64,000 bases of DNA from Planctomycetota bacterium (GTDB lineage: Bacteria; Planctomycetota; UBA1135; UBA2386). The stretch's first letter is position 1; each line of letters starts with the position of its first letter. Both the position numbers and the translations under genes were made by a program. The DNA is taken from assembly GCA_014192625.1 (NCBI GenBank), contig BJHM01000019.1, positions 1 through 64,000 of the forward strand, given 5' to 3'. This document shows, piece after piece, positions 7,179 to 16,893 of the stretch. The notes beneath the pieces are model-generated. The model saw only the letters and a program-made list of their open reading frames with translations, did no database searches and was not told where the DNA came from.

Positions 7179-9764
7179 TCACTTCTTATTGAGCCGGACA
7201 GCAATGCGCTGCGCTTGCTCCGCAGGCACCATGATGCTCACGCTTGACTGCGCGGGGGAAATCTCGCAAGTCGTCACAAACAGTTCCTCCGCGGCCCCAT
7301 CGCGCATCTGACACTGGAGCACCACTGTGTAGGTTCCGGCCTCAAGGCAGGTCCGGCTCACGATTCCGCCGACTAGTGGCGAAACATCTTCATCCGCTGG
7401 CGGCAAGGCGAGGCCATGCTTTGCCGAGAATGGTGATCGCCCCAAAAGCTTCGAGGCACACAAAAGCGATGCCTGCGGCGACAACTCAGGCAACCCGCGA
7501 AACTCGATGTGGACTGGCAATGGCATCTCGATGCGCAAATCGACGAGCCCAGTTGGACCCTGCCAGTGCAGCGGGCGAAAGGCATCCCCTATCACCACCA
7601 ATTCGACGTTGGCGCTGAGGTTGATAAAGTTCACCACGCCATGCTCGAGGTAAGCAGCTGAAACAAAGCCGCCGGCGCTCTGATCCCGCAGGTAAAGCGT
7701 CCCATAGTGATCGGCAACTTGCCCCAAAGCATCGACCAGCCGCACCTGCATCGGATGCAGCCTGCCGCGCAGGTCGATCGGGTCAACGCGCGGATCGGCT
7801 GGTGCGCCTGGCGCAAGCCGTAGCCCAGCGATCGTTTCGATTACTTGGTCCCGAAGCTTGATCCCCAGTTGATAGTCGCCGGGCCGAAGACCGTTAAATT
7901 CCAACTGTGTCCCAGTATCCTGCACCATTCCAAACGATCCTTGCTCACTCCCCATCCCAACTAGTTGCCCGGAAATGTTTGAGTCCAGAATCACATTTGT
8001 GTCTAACAAAATGCGCGCCGTTAGTTTTGCTGCCGGGCTCAGCTCAATCTTGATCTGTTCGTTACCATTCGCAAACTCAAACGGCGTAACCGGCTCGGCA
8101 TCGTCACAGGTGACCAAAAGCCGCATCGGGCCGCCGATCGAACCTTCGCTGGTGGTGGCCACGACAAACGCGCCGTCTTTCCCCTGCGATACGCCAAACG
8201 CGCTGGAGAAATTCCAAGCACCTGCGTTGGCACCATCCCCCGGCTGCCAAACTTGCACATTCAGCCGGTGCTTTGGCAGCGGACTAACGAGTGCCGTCAC
8301 GTGGCCCCGCGCCACCGGCTTTAGCACCCGCATGACGAGATCACCAAGGTCCACTTCCAAAATATCAGCCGGCAACACAATCGGCGCCGAAGTTGCGATC
8401 GGCCCCCCCAGATCATCGCGCACCACAAATACGAGTCGCCGCACCTCGTCAAGATGATCGCCACTGCCAAGCCAGTCAAACTCGCCCTGCAAATTGGTAC
8501 GCAGCCAAAGAAACGGTTCCGAATTGCCGTCTGCAATAGCAATAATACTCATCTGGCTATAGGGCGACGCACCAGCGTCAATCAGGCGACCGCGAAGATG
8601 CGCGGTCTTTTGACCAGCGAGCGAGAGCGTGACCTCGACGGCTTCCTTGTGCCCGCGCGGACCAAGAAACTCCCGGTCAATGTTGATGCCTGCAAACCAA
8701 CTGTTAGCCAAAAACGTGAGCCCAAGCCCGACGTAGGGGAACTCAGCCTTGCCGCCAATCATCTGCTCGCCGCTGCGCGCGTCATCCCACGCCCTAACCG
8801 CTTCGAGATTCGCTACGGCAAGCGCGATCGAGGGCGACAGTGAATCTGCCACCGGCTGGTTATTGCGGGCGACCAAGGCCAAGCGAATTGCGCCATATGC
8901 GGGGATGGTCAATACGACGGGCTCGCCAGCCGGGCACTGCGGCGAAATCGGCGCATGAACCGCCGTCAGACCTGGGGCCGAGACAAATAGACGCAGGTCT
9001 TTCGGCTTTTTCGGCCGCCAGTCTTCCTGTAACTGCCGGAAATGGCGCAACTGTGCATTTCCATCCCCATCCGTGTAAGCCAATACCGAACAATCGCGAT
9101 CGCCACTCGCGGCACCCGGGATTAGCCACTCGGCGGTAATCCCTAGCGGCACATCTGGCAAACCATGCCCAGCAGCATCAACGACGCGCGCAGCCACCGT
9201 GAGATCGGGCCACAGCTTTAGCCGGTTATCAACGTGAGCCTGCACCCACAGCTTGCCAAAGCGCGTGTCTTTTTGGGCGAACACTTTTACCCAGCCACGG
9301 TCCGCGTCGATTTCGAGCACAACGAAACCCTCGGAATCCGAAACTGCGCGCTGGCCCCATCGCTGAAATCGCAAAAAGTCGTCAATGGTGCGCTCGTAGT
9401 CACGTTGCTCTTGCAGCGACAATTGGTCAGGCCGAAACTTGCTCCCTTCTGCCGCGACCTCGGCACCTGCCACCGGCTCACCGCTTTCACCATCGACGAT
9501 CTGCACCCGCAATTGCCCTTCAAAAACCGGCAGCAATAGCGGCCCCGCAGCGGGATTACTCGTTCGCTCGGGATCCTGCGCTGGCTTTGCCAATGCATCG
9601 GCCAAATCCGCCTCGCCGCCTTGCTGCAGCAACGTTGCGCCAGCAGATAGCTTTGCGGCATCGCCCGCGCCGCGAGCAAACACCCCGCTCGCATTCGACA
9701 ACGAAAGCGCCACGCCCGTCGCGAGAATCAGCAAAAGAACCAAGAATCCGTGACGTGATAGCAC
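7179..9764 (-). CDS. Large exported protein with carboxypeptidase-regulatory-like domains
   Basis: An 861-residue protein from a GTG start, with an N-terminal signal anchor (residues 7-25 are hydrophobic). Several beta-sandwich segments carry the signature of carboxypeptidase regulatory-like or Big-type domains: IVDGESGEPVAGAEV near residue 90, a similar RVVDAAGHGLPDVPLG near 195, and further Gly/Asp-rich repeats. No catalytic motif or CxxCH is seen. Such proteins in planctomycetes are usually periplasmic or surface structural or binding proteins. The gene ends 6 bp from the convergent RlmL-type gene and starts 104 bp from the divergent heme protein gene. Function unknown. Confidence 0.6.
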   Translation of the reverse strand: MLSRHGFLVLLLILATGVALSLSNASGVFARGAGDAAKLSAGATLLQQGGEADLADALAKPAQDPERTSNPAAGPLLLPVFEGQLRVQIVDGESGEPVAGAEVAAEGSKFRPDQLSLQEQRDYERTIDDFLRFQRWGQRAVSDSEGFVVLEIDADRGWVKVFAQKDTRFGKLWVQAHVDNRLKLWPDLTVAARVVDAAGHGLPDVPLGITAEWLIPGAASGDRDCSVLAYTDGDGNAQLRHFRQLQEDWRPKKPKDLRLFVSAPGLTAVHAPISPQCPAGEPVVLTIPAYGAIRLALVARNNQPVADSLSPSIALAVANLEAVRAWDDARSGEQMIGGKAEFPYVGLGLTFLANSWFAGINIDREFLGPRGHKEAVEVTLSLAGQKTAHLRGRLIDAGASPYSQMSIIAIADGNSEPFLWLRTNLQGEFDWLGSGDHLDEVRRLVFVVRDDLGGPIATSAPIVLPADILEVDLGDLVMRVLKPVARGHVTALVSPLPKHRLNVQVWQPGDGANAGAWNFSSAFGVSQGKDGAFVVATTSEGSIGGPMRLLVTCDDAEPVTPFEFANGNEQIKIELSPAAKLTARILLDTNVILDSNISGQLVGMGSEQGSFGMVQDTGTQLEFNGLRPGDYQLGIKLRDQVIETIAGLRLAPGAPADPRVDPIDLRGRLHPMQVRLVDALGQVADHYGTLYLRDQSAGGFVSAAYLEHGVVNFINLSANVELVVIGDAFRPLHWQGPTGLVDLRIEMPLPVHIEFRGLPELSPQASLLCASKLLGRSPFSAKHGLALPPADEDVSPLVGGIVSRTCLEAGTYTVVLQCQMRDGAAEELFVTTCEISPAQSSVSIMVPAEQAQRIAVRLNKK

Positions 9765-9868
9765 GGTTACTTTCTAGCAAAAACCTTAAGAAGAACAACC
9801 GCCAACGTACAGGCATCGCCGGTGGCCTAATCCTTTCCAAGACCGCGCCAGCGTCTACCATCCGCTAT

Positions 9869-12800
9869 ATGACCTTGCCCCGTCTCCTGCTGGCAGCCCT
9901 ATGCGGCGGCCCACTGTTGCTCGCTCAACACCCCCAGCAATCGATAGCACCGGCAAAGCCGATGTATGTCGCACCGCGGAGCGACGAGGCGCAGCAACAG
10001 ATCGCCGCCTTTCAACTCGCACCGGGCCTTGCTTGCTCACTGGTCGCCGCCGAGCCTGACCTGTGCAACGTGGTTGCGTTTGCAATCGACGACCATGGTC
10101 GATTTTTTGTCGCCGAGACGTTTCGAATCAACGACGGCGTATTCGACACGCGCGACCACATGACGTGGAAAGACGACGACCTCGCCTGCTTGACCGTAGC
10201 CGACCGGCTCGCCAAGTATCAAAAGCACATCGCGCAGGACATCCCAAAATACTCGGCCTTCACGGAGCGCGTGCGCCTGCTAACCGACACCAATGGGGAT
10301 GGCGTGGTCGACCAGAGCGGGGTCTTTGCCGAAGGCTTCGCCGAACTCGAATGTGGCATCGCGTCAGGCGTGCTGCCGGTCGGCAACGACCTGTTCTTCA
10401 CCAACATCCCAAAGCTCTGGCGACTGCGCGACACGAATGGCGACGGCATCGCCGATGAACGCAGCGTGCTGTCGGACGGCTACGGCGTGCACACCTCGCT
10501 GATCGGCCACGATCTGCACGGCTTGATCCTGGGCCCCGACCGCCGCCTCTACTTTTCGATCGGCGACCGCGGCTTTGCACTGACGACGCAAGAAGGTGTC
10601 CGCCTCGCATACCCGCACGAAGGTGCCGTTTTGCGTTGCGAGCTCTCTGGCTCAGGCCTCGAAGTCGTGCATCACGGCTTGCGCAATCCGCAAGAACTCG
10701 CGTTTGACGATTACGGCAGGCTGTTTACCGGCGACAACAACAGCGACGGCGGCGACCGCGCGCGCTTTGTGCACATCGTCGAGGGTGGCGACAGCGGCTG
10801 GCGCATCGGCTACCAGTGGCTCGACGATCGCGGCGCGTGGAATCGCGAGCAACTCTGGTGGCCGCAGCATCCCGGCCAACCGGGTGCCTACATACCACCG
10901 ATCATCAACGTCAGTGACGGCCCATCGGGACTCGCGTTTGATCCGGGCACCGGCTCACCCGAACGCTACCGCGGCTGCTTCTTCCTCTGCGACTTCCGCG
11001 GCGGCGCTGGCTATAGCGGCGTGCACGCCCTGCAGTTTGTGGCGAAGGGCGCCGGCTTCGAACTGCTGCGCCGTGAGAAGCCGATCTGGGGGGTGCTCGC
11101 AACGGATGTCGACTTCGGCCCAGATGGCGCGATGTATGTGCTCGACTGGGTCACTGGCTGGAACAAGTCGGGCAAAGGCCGCATCTACCGCGTTGAGCGC
11201 GAAGGCCTTCGCAACGACTTTTTGGCGCGCGCCAACGCGCAGTTGATCCATGCTGACTTTGCCAGCAAGAATGATGCACAACTGCTTGTGCTGCTCGCTC
11301 ACCCAGATCGCCGCATTCGGCAGAAGGCGCAGTTCGCATTGTGTGATCGCAATGCCGCGTCCGTGCTGCTCGCTGCGACAAAAAATCTGGATCAGCGACT
11401 CGCACGTCTGCACGGGATCTGGGGCCTCGGCATCCTCGGTCGCAAGGACAGCAAGGCGACCGACGAGCTAATCGCATTGCTCGGCGATGACGATGCGGAG
11501 GTGCGCGGCAATGCAGCGAAGGTGCTCGGCGACTGTCGCCGCAGCACGGCGCGGCCTGCTCTGCTGCCGCTGCTTTCAGACCCTAATTCGCGCGTTCGCT
11601 TTGAGGCCGCCATTGCACTCGGTCGCCTCGGCGCAAACGACAGCGAAGGCACCGTACAAGCCTTGCTCGCAATGCTGCGCGACAACGACGATCGCGATCC
11701 ATATCTGCGCCATGCGGCCGTCACGGGTCTCGCCCTGATCGGCGATCGCGCTCGGGTGATCAATGCTGTAAATGACGAGAGTGTCGCCGTTCGCCACGGC
11801 GCGCTACTGACCCTGCGCCGACTCGGCGCTGTCGAGTGTGCGCTGCTACTCAATGACGCGAGCCCCGCCTTGCGCGCCGAAGCAGCGCGCGCGATCTACG
11901 ACGGCCCAGTCGAAGCGGCGCTGCCGGCACTCGCAGCACTGACCAATCACAGCACGGCAAGCGACCCCGCGTTTGGCTGGCGCGCGCTCAACGCTGCGCG
12001 GCTGCTCGGCACGCAAGAACATGCCGCGCAGATTGCCGCCTACGCCGCCGAACAAAATAACCCGCTCTCAATGCGCAACGAGGCGGTGCGTATTCTCGCC
12101 GAGTGGCAGGCACCGCACGGCCAGGATCGCGTGCTCGGCAACTGGCGGCCCTGCAAGCACGACGACGCGGCCAAAACGATCGCCATGCTGCAGCAACCGT
12201 TGATCGCACTGCTCGCCGACGATGCAACTGCCGCCTCTGCCGCCGAGGCCTGCGGTCGGCTGCGTTGCCAAAGCGCAAGCGGTGCGTTGTCACAACTCGT
12301 CACTGCACGCAATCGCACCACCGAAGCGCGCGTGGCCGCATTGCAGGCGCTCGACACGCTCGACAGTGCAGAACTCGACCGGGTGGTAGCGAGCATCGGC
12401 GCGGAAGATCCGGTCGCGCTGCGCAAGACTGCGGTGAGCATTTTTAGCCGGCGCGATCCCAGGCAGGCAGTGCCGGTGCTCGCGTCCCTTTGCGAGCAAG
12501 CAGAACTTGGCGAACGGCAGGCCGCGTTCCAAGCGCTCGGCAACCTCAAGAATGCCGCCGCCGATGGGGTGCTCGCACTCTGGCTCACGCGCTTTAGCGC
12601 TGGCAAGGTCGACCCGTCGGTGCAGCTCGATGTGCTCGAAGCTGCCCGACATCGCACGACGAAATCGCTGCTTCTGCAACTCGATGCGATCACCATCCCG
12701 GCCAAGGCTGCTGGCCTGATTGCCGAGCACGCGGTGTGCCTGGAAGGCGGTGATGCCGAAGCCGGGCGCCGCATCTTCTTTGACAACGAAGCCACCCGCT

Positions 12801-13177
12801 GCACGCGTTGCCACACTGCAAACGGCAGCGGCGGCAATGCCGGCCCGGTGCTGGATGGAATCGGCACCCGCCAGACCCGCGGTTACTTGCTCGAATCCCT
12901 GATCAATCCCAGCGCCAAGATCGCCCAAGGCTTTGCCACCACCGTGCTGCGTTTGCACAATGGCGACACCATGGTCGGCGTGCTGACTAAGGATCAGGAC
13001 GGTGGCGTGCTACTCGTCGACATGCAAGGCAACCTGCAGACGATCGGCAACGACCGCATCCGTGAACGCAGTGCTTCCGCAGCGAGCGCGATGCCTTCGA
13101 TGACGGGCTCCCTTACCAAGCTGCAGATCCGCGACGTGATCGCCTACCTCGCAAGCCTTCAGCAACCTGCAAAGTGA
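9869..13177 (+). CDS. PVC-type propeller dehydrogenase with HEAT repeats and C-terminal cytochrome c
   Basis: 1102 residues from an ATG at 9869; the open frame runs further upstream, but only this start gives a proper signal peptide (MTLPRLLLAALCGGPLLLAQ). Residues 35-430 are the membrane-bound dehydrogenase propeller, with EF-hand-like DTNGDGV and DTNGDGI calcium loops and the FTGDNNSDGGDRAR stretch. Residues about 460-930 are HEAT/PBS-lyase-type helical repeats. The C-terminus is a cytochrome c module with CTRCH at 978-982 and the family-specific LINPSAKIAQGF. This architecture is characteristic of Planctomycetota and Verrucomicrobia. It is a predicted exported sugar or alcohol dehydrogenase; the substrate is not known. 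Confidence 0.85.
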   Translation: MTLPRLLLAALCGGPLLLAQHPQQSIAPAKPMYVAPRSDEAQQQIAAFQLAPGLACSLVAAEPDLCNVVAFAIDDHGRFFVAETFRINDGVFDTRDHMTWKDDDLACLTVADRLAKYQKHIAQDIPKYSAFTERVRLLTDTNGDGVVDQSGVFAEGFAELECGIASGVLPVGNDLFFTNIPKLWRLRDTNGDGIADERSVLSDGYGVHTSLIGHDLHGLILGPDRRLYFSIGDRGFALTTQEGVRLAYPHEGAVLRCELSGSGLEVVHHGLRNPQELAFDDYGRLFTGDNNSDGGDRARFVHIVEGGDSGWRIGYQWLDDRGAWNREQLWWPQHPGQPGAYIPPIINVSDGPSGLAFDPGTGSPERYRGCFFLCDFRGGAGYSGVHALQFVAKGAGFELLRREKPIWGVLATDVDFGPDGAMYVLDWVTGWNKSGKGRIYRVEREGLRNDFLARANAQLIHADFASKNDAQLLVLLAHPDRRIRQKAQFALCDRNAASVLLAATKNLDQRLARLHGIWGLGILGRKDSKATDELIALLGDDDAEVRGNAAKVLGDCRRSTARPALLPLLSDPNSRVRFEAAIALGRLGANDSEGTVQALLAMLRDNDDRDPYLRHAAVTGLALIGDRARVINAVNDESVAVRHGALLTLRRLGAVECALLLNDASPALRAEAARAIYDGPVEAALPALAALTNHSTASDPAFGWRALNAARLLGTQEHAAQIAAYAAEQNNPLSMRNEAVRILAEWQAPHGQDRVLGNWRPCKHDDAAKTIAMLQQPLIALLADDATAASAAEACGRLRCQSASGALSQLVTARNRTTEARVAALQALDTLDSAELDRVVASIGAEDPVALRKTAVSIFSRRDPRQAVPVLASLCEQAELGERQAAFQALGNLKNAAADGVLALWLTRFSAGKVDPSVQLDVLEAARHRTTKSLLLQLDAITIPAKAAGLIAEHAVCLEGGDAEAGRRIFFDNEATRCTRCHTANGSGGNAGPVLDGIGTRQTRGYLLESLINPSAKIAQGFATTVLRLHNGDTMVGVLTKDQDGGVLLVDMQGNLQTIGNDRIRERSASAASAMPSMTGSLTKLQIRDVIAYLASLQQPAK

Positions 13178-13505
13178 TCGCATTCCAGCCGGCGCAGATG
13201 AACGCCGGGCGCGCCCGCGCTGGCGACAACGCAACTTCGCAACGCTGCAATGGGGACTGGTGCTGCACCTGTAGGATGCCGCTTCGGAACGTGCGGCGAA
13301 GCCTTGCCCATCTTGATGCGGCTCGCGAGCATGTCCCCTGCCAGCCAGCGAAGTGGTTGCGAGTTGCGTTGTGCAGCCTGCCGATTGGGGCTGCCCGCCG
13401 CGAGCGCAAGACATCTTGGCTGTCTGCCGTGATACGCTCAACTAGCTCTAATAGCGCTTTCCGCCAAGCACCAAGTCCCGCGCCGAAAGGCCTCACCCTC
13501 AGCAC
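13178..13505. other. Intergenic region before the nucleotide-sugar genes
   Basis: A 328-bp gap without a credible gene. It contains a GGGCGCGCCC palindrome near 13207 and probably holds the terminator of the upstream heme-protein gene and the promoter of the UDP-sugar operon, but neither can be placed with confidence. Confidence 0.4.
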
Positions 13506-14492
13506 ATGCCACGCATCCTGATCACCGGCGCCGCCGGGTTCTTGGGCTCCCACCTCTGTGATCGCTTTCATAAAGAGGGCTACGAGGTCATCGGGATGGA
13601 CAACCTCATCACCGGCGACCTGCGCAATTTGGAGCACCTTTTCAAGCAGCAGTCGTTCACCTTTTATCATCACGACATCACGTCCTTCATGCATGTGCCG
13701 GGGCCGCTCGACTACATTCTGCATTTCGCGTCGCCTGCCTCGCCAATCGACTACCTGAAGATCCCGATTCAGACCCTGAAGGTCGGCTCACTCGGCACTC
13801 ACAACTGCCTCGGTCTCGCCAAGGCAAAGAACGCGCGCATCCTGGTAGCTTCGACCTCCGAGGTCTATGGCGATCCGGCGGTGCACCCGCAGACGGAAGA
13901 ATACTGGGGCAACGTCAACCCGGTGGGACCACGCGGTGTCTACGACGAGGCCAAGCGCTTTCAGGAAGCGATCACGATGGCCTACCACACCTACCACGGC
14001 CTACAGACGCGCATCGTTCGCATCTTCAACACCTACGGTCCGAGGATGCGCCTCAATGACGGCCGCGTGTTGCCGGCCTTCATTGGTCAGGCCCTTCGCG
14101 GGGAGGATCTAACCGTGTTTGGCAAGGGCAGCCAGACGCGCTCGTTCTGCTACGTCGACGACCTCATCGATGGCATCTACCGGTTGCTCCACAGCGACTA
14201 CCCCTATCCGGTCAACATCGGCAATCCCGACGAGATCACGATCCTGCAGTTCGCCGAAGAGATCATCAAACTCACTGGCACGAAGCAGAAAATCATCTTC
14301 AAGGAGCTGCCAAAAGATGACCCGACGCAGCGCAAACCGGACATCACGAAGGCCCGCAAAATCCTCGGTTGGGAGCCAAAAGTGGCGCGCGCCGAGGGCT
14401 TGAAGATCACCTACGCAGCGTTCAAGGACGTGCCGAAGGAAGTGCTCTACAAGCAAGAGCACCGCGACTTCGATGGGTATGTACGCAAATGA
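13506..14492 (+). CDS. uxs: UDP-glucuronate decarboxylase (UDP-xylose synthase)
   Basis: A 328-residue extended short-chain dehydrogenase. The NAD-binding motif GAAGFLG is at residues 8-14, the catalytic Thr/Ser-Glu pair lies in STSEVYGDP (116-124) and the active-site YxxxK is Tyr146 and Lys150 (YDEAK). The [14 protein letters not shown] and GRVLPAFI segments are typical of UDP-xylose synthases rather than 4-epimerases. It converts UDP-glucuronate to UDP-xylose with catalytic NAD+. The stop overlaps the next start by ATGA, giving translational coupling to the 4-epimerase. Together they supply activated sugars for polysaccharide or glycoprotein synthesis. Confidence 0.9.
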   Translation: MPRILITGAAGFLGSHLCDRFHKEGYEVIGMDNLITGDLRNLEHLFKQQSFTFYHHDITSFMHVPGPLDYILHFASPASPIDYLKIPIQTLKVGSLGTHNCLGLAKAKNARILVASTSEVYGDPAVHPQTEEYWGNVNPVGPRGVYDEAKRFQEAITMAYHTYHGLQTRIVRIFNTYGPRMRLNDGRVLPAFIGQALRGEDLTVFGKGSQTRSFCYVDDLIDGIYRLLHSDYPYPVNIGNPDEITILQFAEEIIKLTGTKQKIIFKELPKDDPTQRKPDITKARKILGWEPKVARAEGLKITYAAFKDVPKEVLYKQEHRDFDGYVRK

Positions 14493-15508
14493 AGCGCGTC
14501 CTCGTCACTGGCGGGCTTGGCTTCATCGGCTCTCACACCGCCGTTGAGCTGCAGGTGCGCGGCTACCAATGCGTGATCGCCGACAACCTGACCAACACGC
14601 AACGCGAAGTTCAGGATGGCATCGCTGCGATCACCGGCACGAGGCCCGAGTGGACCAACGTCGACCTAGCAGATCCCGCAGCCTGCCGCGCGTTCTTGCA
14701 ATCGCAGCCGAAGTTTGACGGCATCATTCACTTCGCGGCGTTCAAGGCAGTCGGCGAGTCGGTGCAAAAGCCGCTCGACTACTACCGCAACAACCTCGGC
14801 TCGCTGCTCAACCTGCTCGACTACGTGCGCGCCAACGTAGATTGCGCGTTCATCTTCAGCTCATCGTGCACGGTCTACGGCCAAGCCGATGAACTGCCGA
14901 TCCGCGAGCACGCAGCGATCAAGCCCGCCGAGTCGCCGTATGGCAACACGAAGCAGATCGGCGAAGAGATCTTGCGCGACGGTGCAAGCGCCCATGGATT
15001 CCGCGCAATCGCGCTGCGCTACTTCAACCCAATCGGCGCGCATCCTTCGGCAAAAATCGGCGAACTGCCAATCGGCGTCCCACAAAATCTCGTGCCGTTC
15101 CTCACGCAAAGTGCCTGCGGCATGCGCGGCACGCTCAAGGTGTTTGGCAACGACTACAAGACGCGCGACGGCACCTGCATTCGTGACTACATCCATGTGG
15201 TCGACCTGTCGCAGGCGCACATCGCCGCGATGGAGCGGCTGATGCAAAACAAGGCGAAGGAGGCGGTCGAGGTCTTCAACCTGGGCACCGGCACTGGCTC
15301 CTCCGTGCTCGAAGTGATCGCTGCCTTTGAACGTGCGAGCGGCAAGCGAATCGCATTTGAGTTTGCGCCGCGCCGCGCTGGCGACGTAGTCGCTGCCTAC
15401 GCCGACACCACAAAGGCCACCGAAGTGCTCGGCTGGCGAGCCAGCCGCTCGCTCGACCAGTGCATGGCCGATGCGTGGCGCTGGCAACTCACCTTGAAAA
15501 GTAACTGA
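14489..15508 (+). CDS. galE: UDP-glucose 4-epimerase
   Basis: A 339-residue enzyme starting at the ATG that overlaps the uxs stop. Motifs: GGLGFIG for NAD binding at residues 8-14, the Ser-Ser-Cys-Thr-Val-Tyr catalytic stretch near 124-130, and YGNTK with Tyr151 and Lys155. The FNPIGAHPS and [15 protein letters not shown] segments are diagnostic of GalE. It interconverts UDP-glucose and UDP-galactose. Length matches the family (about 338). The operon with uxs implies coordinated supply of UDP-xylose and UDP-galactose. Confidence 0.93.
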   Translation: MKRVLVTGGLGFIGSHTAVELQVRGYQCVIADNLTNTQREVQDGIAAITGTRPEWTNVDLADPAACRAFLQSQPKFDGIIHFAAFKAVGESVQKPLDYYRNNLGSLLNLLDYVRANVDCAFIFSSSCTVYGQADELPIREHAAIKPAESPYGNTKQIGEEILRDGASAHGFRAIALRYFNPIGAHPSAKIGELPIGVPQNLVPFLTQSACGMRGTLKVFGNDYKTRDGTCIRDYIHVVDLSQAHIAAMERLMQNKAKEAVEVFNLGTGTGSSVLEVIAAFERASGKRIAFEFAPRRAGDVVAAYADTTKATEVLGWRASRSLDQCMADAWRWQLTLKSN

Positions 15509-15924
15509 CATCAGCAGCCGCTCTGCGGCAGCGCTTCCCACTGGGCTGATTCACCGGGCCGATTCACCGGGCCGATTCACTGGGCGCCAACTGCTTCACC
15601 GCCCATTTCGATCCGCGTTGGCGCGTGGTCGCGCAGGCACTAAAAAACCAACGCCACCTCATGCGGAACGGGCTTGCGGCCTAATGACTGGCTCCTCGCG
15701 ATGCGCGCTTTCGGCGGCACGTCGCAACGACCTCCGCGGCTGCGTGGCTTTGCGCAGACTGATCCCCCTGCTCGGCAGGAAAGCTATTTTGCAGATCAGC
15801 AACGCCCCACTAGCAGCGCCACCACGCACGCCTGTCCAACCTGATGCCCCGTGGCGGCAAAAGTTGGCGGGATCCATGGATGAGGTGACTGGTCAGATGA
15901 CGGCAGGATCGGCACGATTCTCCC
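15509..15924. other. Intergenic region after galE
   Basis: A 416-bp gap. It holds a three-copy 13-bp tandem repeat at 15543-15581 and otherwise nothing recognisable. The glycosyltransferase downstream is probably transcribed from a promoter here or from the galE operon. Confidence 0.4.
15543..15581. repeat. 13-bp tandem repeat, three copies
   Basis: Three adjacent copies of GGGCYGATTCACY, differing at two positions, lie just downstream of galE, followed by a partial GGGCGCC. Too short and too regular for a CRISPR; probably a small slippage-born minisatellite. Confidence 0.85.
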
Positions 15925-16893
15925 GTGCGAATCTCCCTAGTCATACCTACCTACAACGCAGGCCCGCTACTCGACGACGTGCTGCAAGGCATCTTGGCAT
16001 TGAGCGGCACAACCTTTGACGAACTGATCGCCATCGACAGCGGTTCATGTGACGGCACGATTGAGAAGTGTCAACAAGCGGGTTTCCGCGTCGTGCCGAT
16101 CGACAAGCGTGAGTTCGACCACGGCGGAACGCGCGATCGCGGCATCGCACTTTCCACGGGTGACCTCATCGTGCTGATGGTGCAGGACGCGACCCCACAG
16201 GGCAGCGACTGGCTGGCCAAGATGGTCCTGCCGTTTGCAGACCCGAAGGTCGCCGGCGTGTGGTGCCGGCAAATCCCGCGACCCAAATGCCAGCAGGTGC
16301 TCGACCGCCGCATCCGTTCCTGGCCAGGCTGGGGCACTGGTGTCACGCTAAAATGCTTGCCCGAGGGCAAACAACTCGAAGAACTCAGTGGCTTCGATCA
16401 GCTAATGACCTGCGCCTTCGACAACGTGGCGTCCGCCCTTCGACGCACGGCATGGGCACAGTTTCCGCTCGGACCGAGGCGCTTTGGCGAGGATGTGTGG
16501 TTTGGCAAACGCGCCATCGAAGCCGGTTTCACACTGGCGCATCAGGGCGCCGCCTGTGTGATCCACAGTCACGACCGGTCGGCATGGGCAGAGGGCAAAA
16601 GAACTTTCTGCGACCACCGAAACCTAGTCGGATTATTCGGCTTGGTCAGTATCCCAACGCGCGAAGCATTGCGAATTGGCATTGAGCATGGCACGAAAGA
16701 ACACCTCGACTACGTTCGCAGCCTGAAGCTGCCAGCCGAGCAAGAAGCAGCCGCCCTGCAGTGGACCAGAGATTACGTCCGCTGGCAGTGCTGGGGCCAA
16801 TACCTCGGAGCCAAAGCAGGTTCTAAGCCACGCGGCTGGCGACGGGTCTTCTATAATTGGCTTGGCACTCGACTAGAACGCGGCATCGGCTAG
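15925..16893 (+). CDS. Family 2 glycosyltransferase
   Basis: A 322-residue GT-A fold enzyme read from a GTG at 15925, because the first strand of the domain (RISLVIPTYNAG) begins immediately after it. The nucleotide-binding DSGSCDGT is at about residues 38-45, and an ED dyad (FGEDVWFGKRA) near 190 supplies the predicted catalytic base. The HGGTRDRGIALSTGD segment is typical of rhamnosyltransferase-like GT2 enzymes. No membrane segment, so it acts at the cytoplasmic face. The upstream uxs and galE genes suggest it consumes UDP-sugars or works in the same surface-glycan pathway; donor and acceptor are unknown. Confidence 0.82.
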   Translation: MRISLVIPTYNAGPLLDDVLQGILALSGTTFDELIAIDSGSCDGTIEKCQQAGFRVVPIDKREFDHGGTRDRGIALSTGDLIVLMVQDATPQGSDWLAKMVLPFADPKVAGVWCRQIPRPKCQQVLDRRIRSWPGWGTGVTLKCLPEGKQLEELSGFDQLMTCAFDNVASALRRTAWAQFPLGPRRFGEDVWFGKRAIEAGFTLAHQGAACVIHSHDRSAWAEGKRTFCDHRNLVGLFGLVSIPTREALRIGIEHGTKEHLDYVRSLKLPAEQEAAALQWTRDYVRWQCWGQYLGAKAGSKPRGWRRVFYNWLGTRLERGIG

